This document shows, one piece after another, positions 44,644 through 52,992 of a stretch of DNA of 64,000 nucleotides. The stretch is from Desulfovibrio inopinatus DSM 10711 (GTDB lineage: Bacteria > Desulfobacterota > Desulfovibrionia > Desulfovibrionales > Desulfovibrionaceae). The stretch lies in contig NZ_AUBP01000001.1 in NCBI RefSeq assembly GCF_000429305.1, positions 372,001-436,000 on the forward strand, given 5' to 3'. The notes beneath the pieces are model-generated. The model saw nothing but the letters and a program-made list of their open reading frames with translations, made no database searches and was not told the DNA's origin. A program made the translations under genes and the position numbers. The first letter of the stretch is position 1, and every line of letters starts with the position of its first letter.

Positions 44644-45180
44644 ATGAATTCGACGGTTATGGACACCATTGTTTCGAGACGAAGCATACGGAAATATACG
44701 GAAGAACCCGTTACTGACGGGGAAATCACCACCATTCTCGAAGCCGGCAGGGCCGCTCCGAGCGGGCTGAACAATCAGCCATGGCGGTTTCTTGTCGTAC
44801 GTGCCGGTGATGTTCGGCAGCAGCGTCTTGCCGAAAAGACAAAGTACGCGCACATTGTTGAACAAGCGCCGCTTTGTCTTTGTGTTTTTCTTGATAAATC
44901 GACCATGTATAATCGAACAAAAGACTGCCAATCCATAGGAGCTTGTCTCCAAAACATGCTGCTTGCCGCGCATGATCTTGGCCTTGGGGCTGTGTGGCTC
45001 GGCGAAATTATCAACCAGGAGCCCGAAGTGACCAAAGCGCTTGGGCTGGATGAGGAAGCTCTTGAGTTGATGGCAGTGTTGGCTGTCGGGCATCCCGCGA
45101 CAAAGGGATCCAGCTCGCGTCAGCCGTTGTCCGATCTTTTGCTCGAACCGTTTACCACGACACCAACGGAGGCGTCATGA
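44644..45180 (+). CDS. Nitroreductase-family protein
   Basis: 178 residues, a full short nitroreductase: VSRRSIRKYTEEPVTDGEI, then AAPSGLNNQPWRFLVV and GLGAVWLGEI for FMN binding. ATG at 44644 has GAGGAA upstream; the 74-residue extension in the longer frame from 44422 has no family counterpart. It overlaps the metallo-beta-lactamase gene by 4 bases. It probably reduces nitro compounds or flavins. Confidence 0.9.
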   Translation: MNSTVMDTIVSRRSIRKYTEEPVTDGEITTILEAGRAAPSGLNNQPWRFLVVRAGDVRQQRLAEKTKYAHIVEQAPLCLCVFLDKSTMYNRTKDCQSIGACLQNMLLAAHDLGLGAVWLGEIINQEPEVTKALGLDEEALELMAVLAVGHPATKGSSSRQPLSDLLLEPFTTTPTEAS

Positions 45181-45806
45181 TGGATGTTGTTGTTTTTCCT
45201 TTGGGACCACTCCAAACGAATTCGTATCTTGCCATTTCAGGAGATGCCGCGATTGCCGTGGACGTCGGCGGCGATCCTGGTGCGATGGTGTCCCATCTCC
45301 ATTCCAAGCAGCTTTCGTTGACGCATATTGTGCTGACCCACCTGCATTGTGACCATATTTATGGTGTCAGAGCGTTGTCTGAAGCTACGGGTGCATCCGT
45401 GCTCGCCAATACGGATGATGACTATTTATTGGATCTTGATATCGGGCGAGGCGGGTTCATGGGGCTCCCCATGGTATCGCTTTTTGCCCATGATCCCCTT
45501 GTGCCGGGAGAGGCTTCGTTCTTGGGGATGCCGTGCAAAGTGCTTGCGACACCTGGCCATACGCCGGGAAGTGTCAGCCTGTATTTTCCGGATGATCGTG
45601 TGTGTTTTTCCGGGGACTTGTTATTCCATCGTTCTATTGGGCGTACGGATTTTCCGGGAGGGAGCCATGAAGTTCTGCTTAATTCGGTGATGACACAGAT
45701 TTTTACTCTTCCCGAGGAAACCGTTGTCTATTCCGGACATGGCCCGGAAACCACAGTGGGATCGGAAAAAAAGAATAATCCGTTTTTTGGTGAATTTGCA
45801 TTTTAA
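45177..45806 (+). CDS. Metallo-beta-lactamase-fold hydrolase, glyoxalase II-like
   Basis: 209 residues. THLHCDH (54-60) supplies the dinuclear metal site, with TPGHTPGS and FSGDLLFH continuing it, and GHGPETT at the end. This matches small glyoxalase II-like thioester hydrolases. Translationally coupled to the nitroreductase gene. Substrate unknown. Confidence 0.9.
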   Translation: MMDVVVFPLGPLQTNSYLAISGDAAIAVDVGGDPGAMVSHLHSKQLSLTHIVLTHLHCDHIYGVRALSEATGASVLANTDDDYLLDLDIGRGGFMGLPMVSLFAHDPLVPGEASFLGMPCKVLATPGHTPGSVSLYFPDDRVCFSGDLLFHRSIGRTDFPGGSHEVLLNSVMTQIFTLPEETVVYSGHGPETTVGSEKKNNPFFGEFAF

Positions 45807-45834
45807 GTGTTCGTCTTACAACGAAGGAATACAT

Positions 45835-46455
45835 ATGCGGTGTACGCTTTTTGCGGCCAGCCCCCGTGCCGGGGGCAACAGCGACAGGGCGCTTGACGAA
45901 TTTGCACAAGGTGTTCGTGAAGCCGGAGGAGATTGTAACGCCTTGTATTTACGCAAGCATCGCATTCTTCCGTGCGTATCATGTGGAGTGTGTGAGCAAA
46001 CACAAGGTGGACCATGCCCTTTGGCTGAGAAAGACGACAGTGCGCCGCTTTTCGACGCCCTTTTGTCCAGTGATTTTGTTTTTTTTGCGTCGCCCATTTA
46101 TTTTTATCACCTCCCGGCACACTTCAAAGCGTTCATTGATCGTGGACAACGGTACTATGAAGCGGCTTTGGCCAATCGTTCGGAAATGCTGGCACTGCCT
46201 TCACGCAGAGCTGCGGCATGTCTCGTTGCCGGACGAAAAAAAGGAGAGCGTTTGTTTGAGGGGGCGGCCTTGACGTTGTCGTTTTTTCTTGAACCGTTTC
46301 GTATTCGCTTGGAGCCGCAAATGGGTTTGCGCGGCATTGATGCTTCCGGCGATCTGGCTTCGAACCCCACCGACTGTGCGTTCATTCGCGAAACGGGGTA
46401 TCGTCTTGCGCTTCAGGAGCTTTCGGGAAAAAATGGGTCCTCGACGATGTCATAA
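45835..46455 (+). CDS. Iron-sulfur flavoprotein / NAD(P)H-dependent FMN reductase
   Basis: 206 residues. A flavodoxin-like FMN domain (FAASPRAGGNSDRAL; FASPIYFYHLPAHFKAFIDR) with CVSCGVCEQTQGGPCPL near residue 41, the compact C-x2-C-x2-C-x7-C cluster of iron-sulfur flavoproteins. Start at 45835 has GAAGGAA upstream. Completes the nitroreductase-MBL-flavoprotein operon; a role in detoxifying oxidants is likely. Confidence 0.85.
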   Translation: MRCTLFAASPRAGGNSDRALDEFAQGVREAGGDCNALYLRKHRILPCVSCGVCEQTQGGPCPLAEKDDSAPLFDALLSSDFVFFASPIYFYHLPAHFKAFIDRGQRYYEAALANRSEMLALPSRRAAACLVAGRKKGERLFEGAALTLSFFLEPFRIRLEPQMGLRGIDASGDLASNPTDCAFIRETGYRLALQELSGKNGSSTMS

Positions 46456-46507
46456 CCGGAAGGTGCCCACCATTGGAGTGGCAAAGTGCTGTTGAAACGA
46501 CAGATGA

Positions 46508-46546
46508 CAATACGGCCGGGAAGCCCAATACTTCCCGGCCGTATTG
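46508..46546. terminator. Bidirectional terminator
   Basis: CAATACGGCCGGGAAG (46508-46523) and CTTCCCGGCCGTATTG (46531-46546) form a perfect 16-bp stem with a 7-nt loop between two convergent genes. No strong T-run, yet very stable. Confidence 0.85.
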
Positions 46547-46570
46547 CATACGGCAGCCGCCTGAATAGGA

Positions 46571-47332
46571 TTATAATGAACCCAATTCAGGTTTGGGCGG
46601 AGGAACTTTGAGTTGGGAGATTTCCCAGTGTTCATAGTTGCGTTCTCGAATCAGATGCGCTGTGAAGTTCGGCGCAACCAAGGCGAACAGGCTTTTGACC
46701 AGACTCTGCAGTGTAAAACGTGAGGGTTTGTCCGGGGGCGTTCTGAGGTAACACCCCATGACGTGGGAAAGAACGCCTGTGACTTCGATACGCATATTGC
46801 GATAGAGTAACGCTTCGGCCAGAACCAGCCCGGTCAACACAGTGAAATCAAGCCCGGCTGCAGGGGGACGATTCCGCAACACGGCCCAGGCATGCTTGAA
46901 TTCATTGTCGATTTCGTCATCCATAACAGGAGGACAGAGACGACGAAGTTCCGCGTCGATAAACCAATCGGCCGCATAGCGGAAAATTGGTTTAAACCGT
47001 TCAATATGCGAAGGATCAGTGTGCCGAGTAAAGGCTGGAATGGCAAACTGCGGATGATATTGTTCCGCAAAAAGAGCGCAGACGAGGTCGCGCATATAAT
47101 CTTCAAACTTGGGGTCTTTGTGCAAAATTTCTCGGGGCCAACGGATAATATGCCGCTTTTCCCCGAAGTCGTTGAATAACTCGTAGAATTCTTGATTGAA
47201 CTCATACTCCACTGGCCACTCAAAACGAGCTTTCAGGTCATCAACCACTTTCGCTCGGTCGAGAGAGGCGGGCCTGAGATACTGCAGGTTCATCGCCTGG
47301 GAAAAGACATCTTGGGTGTCGTGGGTACTCAT
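46571..47332 (-). CDS. Conserved hypothetical protein
   Basis: 253 residues, not recognised. Mostly helical, with many aromatics and Arg (RYAADWFIDAELRRLCPPVM; YEFNQEFYELFNDFGEKR). No signal peptide, membrane span or catalytic motif is visible. The single-gene unit ends at a strong hairpin. The ribosome site is poor. Nothing in the neighbourhood suggests a function. Confidence 0.75.
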   Translation of the reverse strand: MSTHDTQDVFSQAMNLQYLRPASLDRAKVVDDLKARFEWPVEYEFNQEFYELFNDFGEKRHIIRWPREILHKDPKFEDYMRDLVCALFAEQYHPQFAIPAFTRHTDPSHIERFKPIFRYAADWFIDAELRRLCPPVMDDEIDNEFKHAWAVLRNRPPAAGLDFTVLTGLVLAEALLYRNMRIEVTGVLSHVMGCYLRTPPDKPSRFTLQSLVKSLFALVAPNFTAHLIRERNYEHWEISQLKVPPPKPELGSL

Positions 47333-47418
47333 TACTTCAATGTAAGACCCATTGTGAAAAGGAGCAAGGTCTCATCTTTTTTTTTACGAAAGAAAGAAAT
47401 ATTCTATGTTGTTTATGG

Positions 47419-47436
47419 TGTTTATAAAGATAAACA
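47419..47436. promoter_or_regulatory. Palindrome upstream of nrdGD
   Basis: TGTTTAT-AAAG-ATAAACA, perfect 7-bp arms, 153 bases before the nrdG-like start. Similar in size and A/T character to Rex- or FNR/CRP-type operators. It may respond to redox or anaerobiosis; the regulator is unassigned. Confidence 0.5.
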
Positions 47437-47588
47437 TGTCTAACGTGTTGGAATCTTGATTGAAAAAAAGGGTGTACAAAGCCAGATGCCTTCCGTAGAG
47501 TGCGCAAAGAGTCAGATTGCGGACGATTCTTTTAACTTCCTGATATTTAATAAAATTTTACATTGACCGCACCGCGGCAGGAGTCGGC

Positions 47589-48239
47589 GTGACGAATACT
47601 CATGCGTGGTCCCGGGTGCGTGGCCTGGAACCGGTGAGTTTATGCGATTGGCCGGGAAACGTTGTCTGCGTGTTGTTTCTCGGGGGATGTAACTGCAAAT
47701 GTCCACATTGTCATAATGCGGATTTAGCCTGGCGTCCCTCAACGTTGCCGATAACGCCACGTGAAACGGTGGAGCACTATATTCGTGCAAGAGGGGCCTG
47801 GCTTGACGGTTTGGTCGTGACAGGTGGCGAGCCCGTTATGGACTCCAGTATTGTCGATTTTATAGACGATATTGGCGGACTGGGGTTGCCGATCAAACTC
47901 GATTCGAATGGAATGCACCCTGAGATTCTTGAAACGATTCTGTCTTTGGGCTGCGTTAAAAAGGTCTCCGTTGATATCAAAGGTCCTTTTGAGAAATACG
48001 AAGAATTGACTGGTGGAAGCTTTGGAGAAGAGGCGGCACGAGAGCATTTTGCCGCTCTTTTCGAGATGGCACGTCGTCGGCCTGAGGCATTTCATTTTCG
48101 TACGACACTGGTTCCGGAGCTTACCGATGACGATATACGCACCGTGCGGACGCTGTTGCCGTCCGGATGCGTCTTGACCACACAGCAGTATATCGAGCCA
48201 AAAGGCAAGGAGACTACAGCATGCCAAAGCTCATCGTAA
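47589..48239 (+). CDS. nrdG: Radical SAM activase of anaerobic ribonucleotide reductase
   Basis: 216 residues. GCNCKCPHCHN gives the three cluster cysteines (C-x3-C-x2-C). VVTGGEP and KLDSNGMHPEIL are radical SAM motifs. The GTG start has AGGAGT upstream. It overlaps the reductase gene by 19 bases, so translation is coupled, and it installs the glycyl radical on NrdD. Confidence 0.92.
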   Translation: MTNTHAWSRVRGLEPVSLCDWPGNVVCVLFLGGCNCKCPHCHNADLAWRPSTLPITPRETVEHYIRARGAWLDGLVVTGGEPVMDSSIVDFIDDIGGLGLPIKLDSNGMHPEILETILSLGCVKKVSVDIKGPFEKYEELTGGSFGEEAAREHFAALFEMARRRPEAFHFRTTLVPELTDDDIRTVRTLLPSGCVLTTQQYIEPKGKETTACQSSS

Positions 48240-50290
48240 AACGTGACGGATGCCGTGAAACTTGGTCTGGAGATCGTATTGCTCTCGCCATTCTCAAGGC
48301 CTTGAAGGCAAGCGGTATTCACGATCCGATTCTCTCCAAGCGTTTGGCGCGCAAAGTTGAAATGAAATTATTCGATTTCGACGAAGTGCAGCAGGAGCAG
48401 GTCCAAGATATGGTCGAGCAGGTTCTCATGGATTCTCGACTTTTCCATGTGGCCAAGCGCTATATTATTTACCGGGAAAAGCGTCGGGAACTGCGCGAAC
48501 AAAAAGCCGCCTATCTCGATATTTCCGACACGATCGACAATTATTTGAGTAAGGCTGATTGGCGCGTTTCCGAAAACGCCAATATGTGCCATTCCTTCCA
48601 GGGGCTTATGCTCCATCTGTCGGGAACGGTCCAGGCGCGCTACGCATTGGAAAAGTACCCTGAAGAAGTGCGCTTGGCTCATCAACACGGCTATTTTCAC
48701 TTGCACGATTTATCGTTTGGGTTGGCCGGCTATTGTGCAGGCTGGAGTCTGCGCGATCTGCTGTTGGAAGGGTTCAACATGGCTGGTCGTTCCAGCTCCG
48801 GGCCGGCGCGGCACTTCGATTCTGCGTTAGGGCAGATGGTTAATTTTCTCGGTACGTTGCAAAACGAATGGGCCGGGGCCCAGGCGTTCAACAATGTGGA
48901 TACCTATCTCGCACCGTTCGTGCGTTTCGATGCGTTGTCGTATGACGATGTGCGTCAGGCCATGCAGAAGTTCGTCTTCAATCTCAATACGACATCACGT
49001 TGGGGTGGACAAAGTCCATTCACGAATTTGAGTTTTGATTTGACGCCACCCAAGCACGTGGCCAAAGAAGCCGTTATTATCGGGGGCGTGCTGCAGGATG
49101 TGACGTATGGCGAATTTTCGTGCGAAATGGAGATGATCAACAAGGCGTTCCTTGAGGTCATGGCCGAAGGCGACTACCAAGGCCGTATTTTCTCCTTTCC
49201 CATCCCGACCTACAACATCACCGAAGACTTTCCTTGGGATGGCGAGATTGGAACGCGTCTTTTAGAACTGACAGCTAAGTATGGCGCACCGTATTTTCAG
49301 AATTTTATCAATTCCGACTTAAAGCCAGAAGATGTGCGGTCCATGTGCTGTCGTTTGCAAATGGATTTGCGTGAATTGCGCAATAAGGTTGGTGGCTTGT
49401 TCGGTGCCGGCGATCTCACCGGTTCCATCGGCGTCGTGACCCTCAATCTTCCCAAGCTCGCCTACCTTGCCCAAGGCGAGGAAGACTTTATGGATATGAT
49501 TGAGGAGTATGCCGACCTGGCCAAAGATGCACTTGAGTTTAAACGCAAACTCATCAGTGACAACCTGGAACGGGGCATGTTCCCTTGGTCGCGCCGGTAT
49601 CTTAAAAACGGCTTTCAAGGTCATTTTTCAACGATCGGGCTTGTTGGTGGCCACGAGGCTTGCCTCAATTTGTTAGGTAAAGGCATTGAAACGCCGGCTG
49701 GTATCCGTTTTATGCGGCGGACCCTGGATCATTTACGCGACGTAACAAGCCGATTTCAGGAAGAAACCGGACACCTCTACAATCTCGAAGCAACACCGGC
49801 CGAAGGGGCCAGCTATCGTTTGGCCAAGATTGATAAGGCGTTGTACGCCGACATTCAGGCGTCGGGGAATGGAACGCCGTATTATACGAATTCGACCAAT
49901 TTACCGGTCAACGGCGCAAGCAATGTTTTCGATGCGTTGGAACACCAAAACAATCTTCAGCCGTTGTATACGGGAGGGACGGTGTTCCACACCTTCCTGG
50001 GCGAAGCCGTGCCCGACATGGAGGCACTCAAGTCGTTCATTATCAAGGCGCTGACAAAAACAAAGATTCCGTACCTTTCCATTACCCCAACATTTTCTGT
50101 TTGTCAGGATCATGGGTATATTGCCGGAGAACACCATTTCTGCCCGACCTGCGCGGCTCCGGCGGAAGTGTATACTCGCATTGTCGGATATTATCGGCCG
50201 GTTTCCTTGTGGAACAAGGGCAAACAAGCCGAGTATGCTGATCGCACGGTCTATGAACCGATTCATGATGCCTGCATGACATCCATTTAA
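48221..50290 (+). CDS. nrdD: Anaerobic ribonucleoside-triphosphate reductase
   Basis: 689 residues. An ATP-cone (PKLIVKRDGCRETWSGDRIA) at residues 1-90, the class III catalytic barrel, and near the C-terminus CPTCAAPAEV (zinc site) followed by RIVGYYRPVSLWNKGK, where the Gly is the radical site. ATG at 48221 has AAGGAG upstream; the 54-base longer frame lacks one. Makes dNTPs without oxygen. It ends 22 bases before a strong terminator. Confidence 0.95.
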   Translation: MPKLIVKRDGCRETWSGDRIALAILKALKASGIHDPILSKRLARKVEMKLFDFDEVQQEQVQDMVEQVLMDSRLFHVAKRYIIYREKRRELREQKAAYLDISDTIDNYLSKADWRVSENANMCHSFQGLMLHLSGTVQARYALEKYPEEVRLAHQHGYFHLHDLSFGLAGYCAGWSLRDLLLEGFNMAGRSSSGPARHFDSALGQMVNFLGTLQNEWAGAQAFNNVDTYLAPFVRFDALSYDDVRQAMQKFVFNLNTTSRWGGQSPFTNLSFDLTPPKHVAKEAVIIGGVLQDVTYGEFSCEMEMINKAFLEVMAEGDYQGRIFSFPIPTYNITEDFPWDGEIGTRLLELTAKYGAPYFQNFINSDLKPEDVRSMCCRLQMDLRELRNKVGGLFGAGDLTGSIGVVTLNLPKLAYLAQGEEDFMDMIEEYADLAKDALEFKRKLISDNLERGMFPWSRRYLKNGFQGHFSTIGLVGGHEACLNLLGKGIETPAGIRFMRRTLDHLRDVTSRFQEETGHLYNLEATPAEGASYRLAKIDKALYADIQASGNGTPYYTNSTNLPVNGASNVFDALEHQNNLQPLYTGGTVFHTFLGEAVPDMEALKSFIIKALTKTKIPYLSITPTFSVCQDHGYIAGEHHFCPTCAAPAEVYTRIVGYYRPVSLWNKGKQAEYADRTVYEPIHDACMTSI

Positions 50291-50311
50291 TCGAACGATA
50301 CTGTTTCATTT

Positions 50312-50352
50312 CACAAGGGGGGAGCCGTAGAAACAACGGCTCCCCCCTTGTG
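50312..50352 (+). terminator. Terminator of nrdGD
   Basis: CACAAGGGGGGAGCCGT (50312-50328) and ACGGCTCCCCCCTTGTG (50336-50352) form a perfect 17-bp stem with a 7-nt loop, followed by TTTTCTAT. Confidence 0.93.
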
Positions 50353-50512
50353 TTTTCTATGAGACAGTACGCGGCGGAGTTCGTGTTGAAACTGGACCGT
50401 ATTCATTTTATTGACTGTATCCGACGGCGTCGGAGTATGTTTTTTCGACGCCTCAGCAGTTCTTGAACACTGCGACCATGAAAGTAGGACATGGGAAAAA
50501 TAAAGGAGAAAC

Positions 50513-51739
50513 ATGGAGGGGCGGCATCATGAGAATCTTAATAAAGATGAACTATCGTTAGAATTGAAGAATGAACCTGTGGTAACACCTGCGTTTTTGA
50601 CGTTGTGTGCCATGGTCTTTCTTGCATTATGCAATAACACTGTCTTTTATAATTTCCATCTGTATCTTGTAGATATTGGATTTACGGGAAAGCAAGCTGG
50701 ATTGCTTGTTGGCATGTATTCCCTTGCCGCGATGACCATGTATGCATTGTTTTCTCAGCGTATAACACGAAAAAATGCGGCAATATGCATGTCTTCCGGT
50801 ATGATTATGGTGATGGGATGTGGGTTCTTATATCTTATCGCCACGTCGTTTTCTTCTCTTCTCGCTGTTCGTATTGCCAATGGAATTGGTGGATTTTTGT
50901 TGATGGCGTCGGCGACTGTGCTGCTCGTCGCCATTATTCCGCCACAACGAACAGGGCAAGCGTTTAGTTTATATTCTGTATTCTTATTGCTTCCGTATGC
51001 CGCAATGCCACCGTTGTCCGGAGCCATTGTGCATCTTCTCCCGTCTCCGGTGTGGTTGTACCCGGTGTCTACCCTTGGCCTTCTTCCCGCATTGCTCTGT
51101 GTGCCATATCTGCGAAAAAAAGCGCAACGGAATCAGGAAGCTGGGTCGGATGCGAAGCGTACGGAGCATCCCGTTTCTTTTCGGCAAGCTGTTCATGGTG
51201 GGGTGTTGGTCCTGCTTACCGTGAATTTTGTTTATTTTTTGAGTTTTTCCGGCATGTTCTTTCTGTTTAAGGGGCTTGCCGTCAAGCGTGCCTACACCGA
51301 CGCCGGATTGTTCTTTACGGTAGAGATGATGGTGATGATTGGTATCCGTCTTGTTGTTGGCCGATTGTTTGACCGGATATCCTCGGTTGTCCTGGTTTCC
51401 GGTGCTTTTGTCATCACTGCCGTGGCGTTTTGGGTTTTGCAGAGTCAGCCGGAACAACGTTGGCTGTTGGTGACGGCAGCGTTGTTCGGTTTGGGAATGG
51501 GGTTTGCCGTACCTCCCTTGAATTCGATGATGTATCGTATTTCGGCACCCGAACACCGCGGCTTTAATGTGAATATGATGATGTTGACCGTGCATCTGGG
51601 TACATTCTTCGGGCCGTTTCTTGGTGCGTGGGCTATTGAAACACTCGGGTATGACAGCTTTCTCCATATCGCCAGTGTTGTCATGGTGAGTACGGCTGTT
51701 TTCTATCTCCTGCTCAATCCGCGACGATATCTTCAATGA
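50513..51739 (+). CDS. MFS transporter
   Basis: 408 residues with twelve hydrophobic spans in two halves. Cytoplasmic loop 2-3 carries a weak family motif (SQRITRKNAAI). AAGGAG lies 6 nt upstream of the ATG. The family exports or imports small molecules by proton coupling; the substrate cannot be told. Not evidently linked to the convergent cluster downstream. Confidence 0.9.
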   Translation: MEGRHHENLNKDELSLELKNEPVVTPAFLTLCAMVFLALCNNTVFYNFHLYLVDIGFTGKQAGLLVGMYSLAAMTMYALFSQRITRKNAAICMSSGMIMVMGCGFLYLIATSFSSLLAVRIANGIGGFLLMASATVLLVAIIPPQRTGQAFSLYSVFLLLPYAAMPPLSGAIVHLLPSPVWLYPVSTLGLLPALLCVPYLRKKAQRNQEAGSDAKRTEHPVSFRQAVHGGVLVLLTVNFVYFLSFSGMFFLFKGLAVKRAYTDAGLFFTVEMMVMIGIRLVVGRLFDRISSVVLVSGAFVITAVAFWVLQSQPEQRWLLVTAALFGLGMGFAVPPLNSMMYRISAPEHRGFNVNMMMLTVHLGTFFGPFLGAWAIETLGYDSFLHIASVVMVSTAVFYLLLNPRRYLQ

Positions 51740-51824
51740 TGCACTGTGAGAAATGGAAAAATACGTCGATTTGTTCTGGTATATTCCATGCTATGTTGAG
51801 ACTGTTCACTTTTTCAATCCTTCC

Positions 51825-51855
51825 TTGACAATGGTTGTGTGTCTTGGTGTATGCT
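51825..51855 (+). promoter_or_regulatory. Promoter-like sequence before wtpA
   Basis: TTGACA (51825-51830) followed by TATGCT (51850-51855) with a 19-nt spacer, or TGTATG with 17 nt. About 55 bases before the gene. A molybdenum regulator site was not seen. Confidence 0.45.
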
Positions 51856-51909
51856 CCCGTAGAGTTGAGGGGTGTCACACCATACAACATGTACAAGGAG
51901 AGTTTCATT

Positions 51910-52896
51910 ATGTTCGGAAATCGTACGTTATTAACATTTGTCTTCGCAGCGATTGTTGCCCCGCTGGTTTTGTTTTCCGGAGTGGTTCATGCTGAGCCGT
52001 CTGGAAAAGTTATGATCTACCATGCCGGCAGCTTGACGGTGCCGTTGAAGTCTATGATTGAAGAATTCGGCAAAAAATATCCGGGAATCACGGTCGAAAC
52101 AAAGGGCGGCGGTTCCACGAAAATGGCGCGGCTTATTTCCGAAAAAGGCGACGCCGCGGACATCATGGCGTCTGCCGACTATGTCGTCATTGACAAAAAT
52201 CTTATTCCGAAATTTGCCGATTGGAACGCCTTGTTTGCATCGAATCAGATGGTCTTGTGTTATACGGACAAATCCAAAGATGCTGATACGATCAATGCCG
52301 ACAACTGGTATGAAATTCTTCAGAAGCCCGGTATCTCTTGGGGACATTCCGACCCCAATCTCGACCCCTGCGGATACCGCAGCTTGATGGTCTTGCAATT
52401 GGCCGAAAAGTATTATGATAAACCCGGCCTGTATGACGCGCTGCTCAAGAATCGTCCTGAAGAGAATGTTCTCCCCAAGGCTGCCGGATTGCTCAAACTG
52501 CTCGAAAGCGGCAAACTTGATTATGCTTGGGAATATCGTTCGGTTGCCGTCCAGCACGGCCTGAAGTTCGTCGAACTCAATGACCACATTAATCTCGGCA
52601 ACTATGCCATGGACCCCTTCTATAAAGAAGCCAAAGTCGAGGTGACGGGTGCGAAGGATGGCGAGAAGATCACGCGAGTAGGTGGCTCCATTACCTATGG
52701 CGTGACCCAGCTCAAGAATGCACCCAACCCGGACGCCGCAACGCTGTTCCTGGAATATATGTTTTCGCCCGAAGGCGGTCTGAAAATCCTGAAAGCCATG
52801 GGACAGCCTCCCTTTGAACCGGTGCGTGTTGGCAGCGAAGCTATGAAAGACACCATGCCCAAAGCCTTGCAAGGATTGGTTGAAGTCCAGAAGTAA
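51910..52896 (+). CDS. wtpA: Tungstate/molybdate-binding periplasmic protein (WtpA-like)
   Basis: 328 residues with a hydrophobic signal segment (8-27) cut after VVHA. The mature chain starts with [21 protein letters not shown] and includes [13 protein letters not shown] and MASADY, family motifs of WtpA/ModA-like oxyanion binders. AAGGAGAG precedes the start. No wtpB or wtpC follows, since a terminator comes at once. The DMSO-reductase-family enzyme in this window would need such uptake; permease and ATPase must be elsewhere. Confidence 0.9.
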   Translation: MFGNRTLLTFVFAAIVAPLVLFSGVVHAEPSGKVMIYHAGSLTVPLKSMIEEFGKKYPGITVETKGGGSTKMARLISEKGDAADIMASADYVVIDKNLIPKFADWNALFASNQMVLCYTDKSKDADTINADNWYEILQKPGISWGHSDPNLDPCGYRSLMVLQLAEKYYDKPGLYDALLKNRPEENVLPKAAGLLKLLESGKLDYAWEYRSVAVQHGLKFVELNDHINLGNYAMDPFYKEAKVEVTGAKDGEKITRVGGSITYGVTQLKNAPNPDAATLFLEYMFSPEGGLKILKAMGQPPFEPVRVGSEAMKDTMPKALQGLVEVQK

Positions 52897-52945
52897 TAAG
52901 AGAATTTCGATCGCCGTATTCGATCTCGCGGCGTTTCGTGTTGGT

Positions 52946-52977
52946 GGCGGCAAGAACACATTCCTGTTCTTGCCGCC
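52946..52977. terminator. Terminator between wtpA and the NRPS gene
   Basis: GGCGGCAAGAACA (52946-52958) and TGTTCTTGCCGCC (52965-52977), 13-bp stem, 6-nt loop, then GTTTATTTT on the plus strand. Serves convergent genes. Confidence 0.88.
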
Positions 52978-52992
52978 GTTTATTTTGAGGGA

